A program made the position numbers and the translations under genes. Below, one piece after another: positions 1 to 6,409 of a stretch of DNA of 6,409 nucleotides. This DNA is from an uncultured bacterium (GTDB lineage Bacteria; Verrucomicrobiota; Kiritimatiellia; CAIKKV01), in assembly GCA_903828035.1 (NCBI GenBank), contig CAIKKV010000148.1, positions 1 through 6,409 of the forward strand. The letters run 5' to 3'. Numbering within the stretch: position 1 is the first letter of the stretch; each line of letters starts with the position of its first letter. The notes under the pieces were generated by a model. The model was not told where the DNA came from. It did not search any database and was given only the letters and a program-made list of their open reading frames with translations.

Positions 1-353
1 AGCTCCGACGGCTGCAGGTTCATGCCGAAGAAATCCAGCCACCGCTTGCTGCCGTACATCGACCGCCCCACCGCCAGCACCATGACCAGCAGCACCAGCG
101 AGCAGGCGTAGTAAAACCACACCCATTCGGTCAGCTTGCGATAGTCGAGCAGGCTGGTGACGGTGAACACGCCCAGCCCGGCCACGCCCCAGAAAATCTG
201 GACCCGGAACAGGTTCTGGATCACCGCCTCCTGCCGGGCGGCGCACGCGCTGCGGATGAACAGGATGCCGATCACCATCAACGCCAGCATGGCCAGCACA
301 AGAAGCCAGTTGCCTCGTTTCAGGAGCGCCAGTTGGATGCCCAGCCGTCTCAT
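1..353 (-). CDS. rodA: RodA, SEDS-family peptidoglycan glycosyltransferase, N-terminal part (cut by window edge)
   Basis: RodA is the membrane-embedded SEDS glycosyltransferase that polymerises lipid II into glycan strands during side-wall growth, working with PBP2. Only the first 117 codons are inside the window; the gene runs off at position 1. The visible part shows a short basic N-terminus (MRRLGIQ), hydrophobic segments at about residues 17-36, 50-70 and 75-96, and then GSKRWLDFFGMNLQPSE at 101-117, the typical RodA/FtsW/SpoVE signature (G-x-x-RWL...QPSE). The start ATG overlaps the stop of the PBP2 gene as ATGA, and a GGAGG Shine-Dalgarno (361-365) lies 7 nt upstream, so the start is well supported. 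FtsW is the paralogue to exclude; the position directly after mreBCD and PBP2 favours RodA. The catalytic loops and C-terminus cannot be seen. Confidence 0.93.
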   Translation of the reverse strand, partial: MRRLGIQLALLKRGNWLLVLAMLALMVIGILFIRSACAARQEAVIQNLFRVQIFWGVAGLGVFTVTSLLDYRKLTEWVWFYYACSLVLLVMVLAVGRSMYGSKRWLDFFGMNLQPSE

Positions 354-2161
354 CCGTGGGCCTCCGCTTCCGAAAAAATGCCGTCCAGCAGCTTGCCCAC
401 GCGGGGGCCGACCGTGGAGCCGCCCGAAACGCCCTCCTCCACCACCATGGCCACGGCGTAGCGGGGATCGTCAAAAGGCGCGAAGGCCATCATCCAGACG
501 TGCTTCTTCCCCCCGCCCTTCCGCCCGACCTCGGCCGTCCCCGTCTTCGCCGCCACGACCACCTCGTCGAGGCGCGCGTTTTTACCGGTCCCGCTCGGCG
601 CGTTCACCACGTCGCGCATGCCGCCGCGCACCACGGCGAGCGTCCGCGGGGACCAGTTCATTTCATGCACCAGTTCCGGCCTGGAGGAAACCCGGGGGTC
701 TCCGGGCGCGCGAAAGCCCAGAACCAAGCGGGGGCGGTACAGATGGCCGCCATTGGCGATCGTGGAGCAGAGGACCGCCATCTGGAGCGGGGTCACGCCC
801 AGGAAGCCCTGCCCGATCGACGCGTTGCACGTATCGCCATCCCGCCAGTCGTCCTTGTACTGGGTCCGCTTCCAGGCGGTATCCGGAATCAGCCCCCGGA
901 GTTCCCCGTCCAGCTCGATGCCGGTGGCCCGGCCCAGGCCCAGCGCCTGGGCCATGTGATAGATCGCCTCGTAGCCGATCGTGTGGCCCAGGGTGCAGAA
1001 GTAGGTATTGCAGGATTGCTCGATGGACTTGCGAAGCGCCACCGGCCCATGACCATTGACATTCCAGCATCGAATCCGGAAGTTCCCCATTTCGAAATAG
1101 CCCGGGCAGTTCACGACGGCGTCCGGATTCCACAGGTTGTTCTCCAGCCCGGCGATCGCCACCACCGGCTTGAACAGGCTGCCCGGGGGGTAAAAAGAGC
1201 CGATCGCCCGGTTCAGCAGCGGCAGTTCCGCGTCGTCCGCGTTCAACTGGCTCCAGCTCTCCTTCGAGACGCCCGCGACAAACACATTGGGATCGAAGTC
1301 CGGCGAACTGGCCATGGCCAGAACCTCGCCGCTTCGCGGATCGATCACCACCGCGGCGCCGCGCTGTCCCAGCAGGGCATTCTCGGCCATTCCCTGGATG
1401 CGGGCGTCGAGGGCCAGAACCAAATCCCGCCCCGGCACCGGATCCGTCTCCTGCATCACGCCCGACATGAACCCGGAGGCGTCCACGCGCAGCATCCGCT
1501 GGCCGGCCTGGCCGCTCAGCTCGCGATCGTACCGCTTCTCGAGCCCGGAGCGGCCGGCGAGCTCAGGCAGGAGGTAATCATAGTCCTTCTTCTCGACCGT
1601 CTGAAGATCCGCCTTGCTGACATAGCCCAGCACGTGGGCGGCCCGGCTCCGGGCGGGGTAGACGCGCGACGGGGTGGCCACGATATCCACCCCCTTGAAG
1701 CGCCACTCGTTCTCGGCGAAACGGGCCATCGCCCGGGTGTCCAGATTGGTCCAGGCCACGAGCGGCAAGGGCAAGCGGCGGTGAATGTGATTGGTGAAAT
1801 CGACGGCCGACAATTCAACGGGACGTTCAATGGCGGAGGAAACCGCCAGCAACTGGCGGGAAACGGCATCGGCGGTGTAATCCCAGCGGCCCGGCTTCCG
1901 GAACTCCTCGACGAACACGCACAGGGAGAACGCCGGCGTATTGTCCGCCAGGCAGATTCCGTTGCGGTCATAAATGCGGCCCCGGTCCGCCGGAACGCGA
2001 ACGACCCGCAAGCTCTGCTGGCGGGCGTTCTCGGCATAATGGGCCCCCTGCCAAACCTGGATGCGCAACAGGGCGACGGCCAGCACGAGCAGGCCGGCGA
2101 ACATGACCAGTGTCACCACTCCCACTCTCACAAGATCGCGATCATCGAGGCGTGTGCTCAT
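350..2161 (-). CDS. mrdA: Penicillin-binding protein 2, elongasome transpeptidase
   Basis: Class B penicillin-binding protein of 603 aa that cross-links new peptidoglycan in the periplasm, anchored in the inner membrane and paired with RodA. A short cytoplasmic tail is followed by one membrane anchor (about residues 11-35). The PBP dimerisation/pedestal region begins with RGRIYDRNG (60-68). The transpeptidase domain has all three catalytic motifs: SLFK (S328 nucleophile, K331) after YPPG, SCN (383-385), and KTG (539-541). Length fits PBP2 (about 600-650 aa). The reading frame stays open 40 codons upstream, but I chose the ATG at 2161: it has a GGAGG Shine-Dalgarno 10 nt upstream, it overlaps the mreD stop as ATGA, and the upstream residues (Arg/Gly/Ala-rich) would be mreD read out of frame. 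C352, C365, H371 and C384 form a possible metal site near the active site. PBP3/FtsI is the alternative, but the mreCD-rodA context argues strongly for PBP2. Confidence 0.97.
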   Translation of the reverse strand: MSTRLDDRDLVRVGVVTLVMFAGLLVLAVALLRIQVWQGAHYAENARQQSLRVVRVPADRGRIYDRNGICLADNTPAFSLCVFVEEFRKPGRWDYTADAVSRQLLAVSSAIERPVELSAVDFTNHIHRRLPLPLVAWTNLDTRAMARFAENEWRFKGVDIVATPSRVYPARSRAAHVLGYVSKADLQTVEKKDYDYLLPELAGRSGLEKRYDRELSGQAGQRMLRVDASGFMSGVMQETDPVPGRDLVLALDARIQGMAENALLGQRGAAVVIDPRSGEVLAMASSPDFDPNVFVAGVSKESWSQLNADDAELPLLNRAIGSFYPPGSLFKPVVAIAGLENNLWNPDAVVNCPGYFEMGNFRIRCWNVNGHGPVALRKSIEQSCNTYFCTLGHTIGYEAIYHMAQALGLGRATGIELDGELRGLIPDTAWKRTQYKDDWRDGDTCNASIGQGFLGVTPLQMAVLCSTIANGGHLYRPRLVLGFRAPGDPRVSSRPELVHEMNWSPRTLAVVRGGMRDVVNAPSGTGKNARLDEVVVAAKTGTAEVGRKGGGKKHVWMMAFAPFDDPRYAVAMVVEEGVSGGSTVGPRVGKLLDGIFSEAEAHG

Positions 2162-2676
2162 GCCGGCGAGGCCTCCAGCGTCCCGAGAAGCCGGTCCAGC
2201 CCGCGAGCCAGCCCGAAAACGGGCGGCGCCGCGACACACGCCAGCAGGGCGGTTCCGACGGCCTTCAGCCAGACGGCCCATCCGGGTCCGCCGATCTCCG
2301 GCATCAGGTCAAACTCGCCCAGCACCAGGAAAAGCCAGGTGACAAGCGTGATCAAGGCGGCGCACAACGCCGTCAGGCCGATCACCGTGAACAGCGAATC
2401 CTTGAACAGCACCTCGCGGGCGGTCTGGATTCCAAGGCCGGCCAGGCAGAAGCAGAACGCGCTGCAGCCCAGCGGCGTAAAGCCGAGGCTGTCCTGCATA
2501 AGCCCGCCGGCCAGAGCCGCCCACAGCATGGCCATGCGGCCATGCGAAAGGGAGTAATAGATGACCACGCTTAAAATCAAGGGCGCCTTCGCCATTCCCA
2601 GCCACCCGATGGCGGGCGACAGCCCCTGCGTAAAAGCGGCGACTAAAAGCACGAGAAGGATCGAAACGGCGGTCAT
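2158..2676 (-). CDS. mreD: Rod shape-determining protein MreD
   Basis: MreD is a small polytopic inner-membrane subunit of the elongasome that works with MreC to modulate PBP2-RodA. The product is 172 aa, the usual size for the family. It is almost entirely hydrophobic, with segments at about residues 3-20, 31-44, 48-61, 69-84, 94-120 and 133-156. The GRMAMLWAALAGGLMQD stretch (46-62), ending in a G-G-L-x-x-D pattern followed by a G-F-x-P-L-G turn, is typical of MreD. The start ATG overlaps the mreC stop as ATGA, and its own stop overlaps the PBP2 start in the same way. A purine-rich GGAAAGG precedes the start. MreD proteins diverge strongly in sequence, so the call rests on topology, length, this motif and position between mreC and mrdA. 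Confidence 0.93.
   Translation of the reverse strand: MTAVSILLVLLVAAFTQGLSPAIGWLGMAKAPLILSVVIYYSLSHGRMAMLWAALAGGLMQDSLGFTPLGCSAFCFCLAGLGIQTAREVLFKDSLFTVIGLTALCAALITLVTWLFLVLGEFDLMPEIGGPGWAVWLKAVGTALLACVAAPPVFGLARGLDRLLGTLEASPA
2172..2176 (-). promoter_or_regulatory. Shine-Dalgarno deciding the PBP2 start
   Basis: A GGAGG on the minus strand lies 10 nt before the ATG at 2161, inside the end of mreD. It supports starting PBP2 at MSTRLDD rather than at the in-frame ATG 40 codons further upstream (2281). Confidence 0.6.
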
Positions 2677-3494
2677 GGCGCCGCCTTTCCGCGAGGGCGC
2701 TTCGCGGTGATAACCAGCACGTGGCGCAGACGGGCAAGGTCGGCCGAAGGCTTCACCCGGGCATTCAGATACAGGCCGGAGTGGGCCGGCTGAACGAGCC
2801 TGACCGTGCCGACCCGGAGCCCCTCGGGAAAGACTCCGCCCAGCCCTGATGTGGTTATTTCATCACCCTCCCGGATGGCGGAATCGCGCGGGATGAAGGT
2901 CATGTCGCCCTGCTCGGCGGGAAGAAGCATCTCCATGAGCCCGTCCCGCTCCAGGAATCCACCGCCCTGTAGCAGGCCACAATCACCCGTCCGGGTGCAG
3001 CGGACGGCGATCCGGCACCCGGGATCGGAAATCAGAAGCACGTCGGCCGTATGGGGGGAAACCTCGCGCACCACGCCCAGAACGCCGTTCTCGGCGATGA
3101 CCACGTGATTGGTGCCAATGCCGTCTTCATAGCCCCGATCCAGCCGAAGCGAACGCCACCACCCCGAGGCGTCGTCCCGCGCCATCACCTTGGCGGCCAC
3201 CGCCTGGAACGCCAGCCTTTTCTCGAAGCCCAGCAGGCGGCGAAGCTCGTCGTTTTCCTTCTCGAGCGAGTCCAGGCGCTGCAGCTCCGCCAAGCGGAGG
3301 GAAACGGGGGTTTCGGGGGACGGCTGGGCCTTGCTGAAACGCCAGTTTCCAGCGGAGGCAAGGGCGGCATGATAGGGCGCCAACAATTCACGGACCGCGG
3401 ATTTGATCCCGTGCGCGGCCGGTACAGGCAGGTTGAACACCAGCAATAATGCCGCGCCCAGGCCCACCAAAGTCAGTTGCATCTCTCTAGCCAA
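2673..3494 (-). CDS. mreC: Rod shape-determining protein MreC
   Basis: MreC is the periplasmic scaffold of the elongasome; it binds and activates PBP2. The product is 273 aa from the TTG at 3494. It has one N-terminal membrane anchor (about residues 6-22), a coiled-coil stretch with repeated Leu and charged residues (about 66-92), and then the double beta-barrel domain. Family signatures there include ENGVLGVV (135-142), ISDPGCRIAV (155-164) and GDEITTSGLGGVFPEGL (210-226). The tail is basic (KRPRGKAAP). The start is uncertain. TTG at 3494 has GAGG (3500-3503) at 5 nt, whereas ATG at 3482 would give 269 aa with only AGAGAG directly abutting it; both keep the anchor intact. The gene follows mreB after 85 bp with no convincing terminator, so it is probably cotranscribed with it. 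Confidence 0.95.
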   Translation of the reverse strand: MAREMQLTLVGLGAALLLVFNLPVPAAHGIKSAVRELLAPYHAALASAGNWRFSKAQPSPETPVSLRLAELQRLDSLEKENDELRRLLGFEKRLAFQAVAAKVMARDDASGWWRSLRLDRGYEDGIGTNHVVIAENGVLGVVREVSPHTADVLLISDPGCRIAVRCTRTGDCGLLQGGGFLERDGLMEMLLPAEQGDMTFIPRDSAIREGDEITTSGLGGVFPEGLRVGTVRLVQPAHSGLYLNARVKPSADLARLRHVLVITAKRPRGKAAP

Positions 3495-3499
3495 AAAAG

Positions 3500-3512
3500 C
3501 CTCTTGCTCCTT
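3500..3512 (-). promoter_or_regulatory. Ribosome-binding region of mreC
   Basis: On the minus strand this reads AAGGAGCAAGAGG. The GAGG end is 5 nt from the TTG at 3494 and 17 nt from the ATG at 3482. The AAGGAG end is 12 nt from the TTG. The spacing favours the TTG start, against the usual preference for ATG. Confidence 0.4.
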
Positions 3513-3579
3513 GATCCGTTAACATCCCTTTTGCGGACCGGGGGCGGAGACAGGCGGAACAGGTTTACAAGGGGGCGGC

Positions 3580-4611
<1,032 letters not shown>

Positions 4612-4688
4612 AGCTCAAACCCCGTTGCCCTGATCAGCGACGAAAGACGTGGAAAACCGTTATCTATTAGACCCATTAGAATTGTTGC

Positions 4689-4718
4689 ATTTTGGATGAA
4701 AGGCAAACCCCGAGTCAA
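4689..4718 (-). promoter_or_regulatory. Possible sigma-70-type promoter of the mreBCD-mrdA-rodA operon
   Basis: On the minus strand, TTGACT (4718-4713, 5 of 6 matches to the -35 consensus) is followed after 18 bp by CAAAAT (4694-4689, 4 of 6). This predicts a transcript starting near 4682 with a leader of about 70 nt before mreB. Two TCTAAT hexamers just downstream (4680-4675 and 4671-4666) each match the -10 consensus at 5 of 6 positions but lack a good -35 partner. The assignment is by eye only. Confidence 0.4.
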
Positions 4719-4735
4719 GCATGAAAGCGCACTAT

Positions 4736-5854
4736 TTACGACTTCCTTTCGCCCGCCGCCAAGACAGCCCGGATCTGCCGTTCCCGGGCCTCAATGCTCT
4801 CGCACAGCTTGAACTGGACCCGGGCCCGGACCAGGTTCTGTTCGGGGTACTTGACCTTGAAGTAAACATTGCCCGCCAGGTGATCCTCGAAAAAGCGCAA
4901 ACCCAGCTCAAAAGCCAGCAGGCGGATGGAATCGTAGAGATACGCCCGATCGCCATCGGTCAGGAACCCCTTGGCGTTCGTCATGTAGCCCCGGATGAAC
5001 GCCTCGCAGAGGTCAACGTCGAACACCACCTCGTTCAGGTTCTCCACCTCCTCGCCCGCCGGGTTGCAGGTGGAGCGCAGGGCGTCGCCAAAATCATAGT
5101 GAATCAAGCCCGGCTTCACCGTGTCAAGGTCGATAATGCTGGTGCCCTTGCCGGTGAAGTCATCGATCATGATGTTGGTCACCTTGGGATCGCCGTGAAT
5201 CAGGCGCTGGCCCAGGATGCCCGATTCGCGCGCGTTCTCCAGCCGCCCGGCCAGTTCATGGCGGGCCTCGACGAACAGGGCTAGCCGGCGGGCCTCGGCC
5301 GAGCCGTGCAGGATATTCTGAGACTGGTCCGTGGCCAGCGTTTTCTGATACTTGGCCAGGTAGAGGGGCGTGATGTGAAACCCCGGCAGCGTGTCATTCA
5401 GCCGGGCCGGCTCCAGGTCCGAAATCAAATTGTGGAAATGGCCCAGCACCGCGCCGCACTCCTGGGCATGCTCCGCCCCCTGGGTCGTGTTATAGGCAGT
5501 GGCCGACGCAATCAAGGTCATCGCCCGCCAGAACTCGCCGTTTTCATCAATGAAGAAATCCCGCCCGTCCTTGCAGGGAATCACGCGCGGCAGCTGCCAG
5601 ATGCGATCAGCCGTATCCCGGCCCGCCTCCAGGCGGTTGTGGACGTGCTCCGTCAGGATGCGGATGTTGAGCATGACCCATTCCGGGCGGGTGAACACGC
5701 GCTTGTTGATCCGCTGGACGATAAACCGCTCTTCGCTGAACGTGGTCCGGAAGATGGCCAGGTAGGTATCATTCACGTTCCCCGACCCGGTGGGATTAAC
5801 CATCACCTGGCGGCCGGCCACCCGGAACTGAAAGGAAACATCGGAAACATTCAT
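4736..5854 (-). CDS. NahK-like sugar 1-kinase (aminoglycoside phosphotransferase fold)
   Basis: A 372-aa kinase of the phosphotransferase (APH/choline kinase-like) fold, most like N-acetylhexosamine 1-kinase (NahK), which phosphorylates the anomeric carbon of GlcNAc or GalNAc using ATP in the cytoplasm. The N-lobe has GSGNVNDTYL (23-32), a nucleotide-loop motif, and FIVQRINKRVF (44-54), matching the [Y/F]I-x-QR-[I/M]-N pattern I recall from NahK relatives. The C-lobe has the Brenner motif HGDPKVTN (220-227, catalytic D222 and metal-binding N227), then IDLDTVKPG (241-249) with the metal-binding aspartate, and YDFGD (253-257). No signal peptide is visible. The ATG at 5854 is preferred because AGGAG (5865-5869) lies 10 nt upstream; a GTG 7 codons earlier (5875) is possible. 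Diverges from a probable ROK gene and precedes mreB on the same strand. The exact sugar cannot be read from sequence, so I give no symbol. A resistance role is unlikely. Confidence 0.85.
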   Translation of the reverse strand: MNVSDVSFQFRVAGRQVMVNPTGSGNVNDTYLAIFRTTFSEERFIVQRINKRVFTRPEWVMLNIRILTEHVHNRLEAGRDTADRIWQLPRVIPCKDGRDFFIDENGEFWRAMTLIASATAYNTTQGAEHAQECGAVLGHFHNLISDLEPARLNDTLPGFHITPLYLAKYQKTLATDQSQNILHGSAEARRLALFVEARHELAGRLENARESGILGQRLIHGDPKVTNIMIDDFTGKGTSIIDLDTVKPGLIHYDFGDALRSTCNPAGEEVENLNEVVFDVDLCEAFIRGYMTNAKGFLTDGDRAYLYDSIRLLAFELGLRFFEDHLAGNVYFKVKYPEQNLVRARVQFKLCESIEARERQIRAVLAAGERKS

Positions 5855-5864
5855 GGCGGCGTCT

Positions 5865-5869
5865 CTCCT
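5865..5869 (-). promoter_or_regulatory. Shine-Dalgarno deciding the start of the NahK-like gene
   Basis: AGGAG on the minus strand, 10 nt before the ATG at 5854. It overlaps the first codons of the longer GTG-started version (5875) and so favours the shorter protein. Confidence 0.55.
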
Positions 5870-5919
5870 GAGCACCTCATAGTGGCAAAAAATGGCTCAA
5901 CATGCAAGATGTGTCCTTC

Positions 5920-5948
5920 TTGACAGGAAAGCAAAGGCCAGATAAAAA
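5920..5948 (+). promoter_or_regulatory. Promoter of the ROK-like gene
   Basis: A perfect -35 hexamer TTGACA (5920-5925) is followed after 17 bp by TAAAAA (5943-5948, 4 of 6 matches to TATAAT). The start of transcription would fall about 7 nt later, at or next to the A of the ATG at 5956, implying a transcript with little or no leader. No comparably good promoter is visible for the opposite gene in this 101-bp divergent region; TTGCAT-17-CACTAT on the minus strand is only a weak candidate. Confidence 0.5.
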
Positions 5949-5955
5949 CGTCATT

Positions 5956-6409
5956 ATGAAATCTAACGATTCCCTGCCTTCCCTTCCGGCTCCCCGTCTG
6001 ACGCCCGAACTGGACCCCGCCTTCCGGCCGGCCGTCCTGTTCAACCGGGCGTTCCTCGCCCGGACAAAGTCGACCCCGGGGTCGCATCCCGTGGCGTTCG
6101 TCCTGGAACAAGCCGATGGCTCCCGGTTCCGCTTCGACACGCTCGTCCTTCCGGCGAACCATCCGGAAGCGGCCGGGAACCTGCTCCACCTCGAGCGCAT
6201 GCTCAAGTTCCTGCTCTGGTCCCGGGGGGGCTGCCGCCTCTTCCTGGCCGCGCCCGCCGAGCTTGACCAGCAGGTCCGGGCGCACTACGCCCAGGACAAA
6301 ACCGGCCGCTTCGACGCCGAACTGATGGGCGCGCGCATCTACGGGAAGCCCTTTGAAATCGTCTCCTGCCCGATCGCCGAACTGCCGGCCCCGCGGGAGA
6401 CGACGAAGC
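5956..6409 (+). CDS. Probable ROK-family sugar kinase/regulator, N-terminal part (cut by window edge)
   Basis: An open frame of 151 codons runs from the ATG at 5956 past the right edge with no stop. Recognisable stretches are PAVLFNRAFLA (25-35), LERMLKFLLWSRGGCRLFL (78-96), and HYAQDKTGRFDAELMG, ending in IYGKPFEIVSCPIAELPAPRE toward the edge. I recall this arrangement as the N-terminal region of a subgroup of ROK-family proteins in which the ATP-binding domain (DxGxx-type phosphate loop) begins only afterwards. That domain is outside the window, so the call rests on memory of the subgroup, not on a visible catalytic motif. The region looks soluble, with no signal peptide. There is no Shine-Dalgarno at proper spacing, and the predicted transcription start coincides with the ATG. 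Earlier in-frame starts (ATG 5902, GTG 5911, TTG 5920) would lie upstream of that point or inside the promoter. Divergent pairing with a NahK-like kinase fits a role in sugar phosphorylation or its control. Confidence 0.6.
   Translation, partial: MKSNDSLPSLPAPRLTPELDPAFRPAVLFNRAFLARTKSTPGSHPVAFVLEQADGSRFRFDTLVLPANHPEAAGNLLHLERMLKFLLWSRGGCRLFLAAPAELDQQVRAHYAQDKTGRFDAELMGARIYGKPFEIVSCPIAELPAPRETTK

Noticed and set aside
157..1059. 300-codon open frame on the plus strand
   Set aside because: It is antisense to rodA and mrdA; its composition is dominated by Arg, Pro and Ser, with no fold signature.
2162..2281. Longer N-terminus for PBP2 (40 extra residues)
   Set aside because: The extra residues are mreD read in another frame, and a good ribosome site and ATGA overlap support the ATG at 2161.
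356..2557. 733-codon open frame on the plus strand
   Set aside because: It is entirely antisense to mrdA and mreD, whose products carry full catalytic and topological signatures. Its translation is rich in Arg, Pro, Ala, Gly and His with no domain I recognise, as expected for the complement of GC-rich codons.
3495..3579. Possible terminator between mreB and mreC
   Set aside because: There is a run of six T on the minus strand just before mreC and two CCGCCCCC copies, but I find no GC-rich stem directly in front of the T run. Read-through within one operon is more likely.
4736..5854. Antibiotic resistance (aminoglycoside kinase)
   Set aside because: The fold is shared, but the N-lobe motifs match NahK-type sugar kinases, the gene sits among housekeeping genes, and no mobile element is nearby.
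5851..6285. Minus-strand open frame of 144 codons opposite the ROK-like gene
   Set aside because: It overlaps the divergent promoter region and the ROK-like frame. The plus-strand frame has recognisable family-like stretches and stays open to the edge, while this one has a charged, low-information composition.

Overview
The window comes from a GC-rich bacterial chromosome. It carries an ordinary, intact cell-elongation (rod-shape) operon beside two genes that look like sugar kinases. I see no phage, IS element, CRISPR array, tRNA or rRNA, and no sign of recent transfer. The MreB sequence, the NahK-like kinase and the style of the ROK-like N-terminus suggest the PVC superphylum, perhaps Kiritimatiellota or another Verrucomicrobiota relative. 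This is an impression from remembered family sequences; it was not computed.

Layout, read in the direction of transcription. On the minus strand, from right to left: a NahK-like sugar 1-kinase of the APH fold (5854-4736); a 124-bp gap with a plausible promoter; mreB (4611-3580); an 85-bp gap without a clear terminator; mreC (3494-2673); mreD (2676-2158); mrdA/PBP2 (2161-350); and the 5' third of rodA (353 to the window edge). The last four genes are chained by three identical 4-nt ATGA start/stop overlaps. On the plus strand, diverging from the NahK-like gene, is the first 151 codons of a probable ROK-family protein (5956 to the window edge). A consensus-like promoter sits immediately in front of it.

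How the genes work together: MreB filaments with MreC and MreD organise the SEDS glycosyltransferase RodA and the transpeptidase PBP2 to insert peptidoglycan along the side wall. The neighbouring NahK-like enzyme would make an (amino)sugar 1-phosphate and the ROK-like protein may be another sugar kinase. A link between amino-sugar salvage and wall precursor supply is possible, but it is inferred from adjacency only.

I found no previously undescribed system. The points most worth checking are a candidate Cys3His metal site beside the PBP2 active site, a predicted leaderless start of the ROK-like gene, and that protein's long non-ROK N-terminal region.
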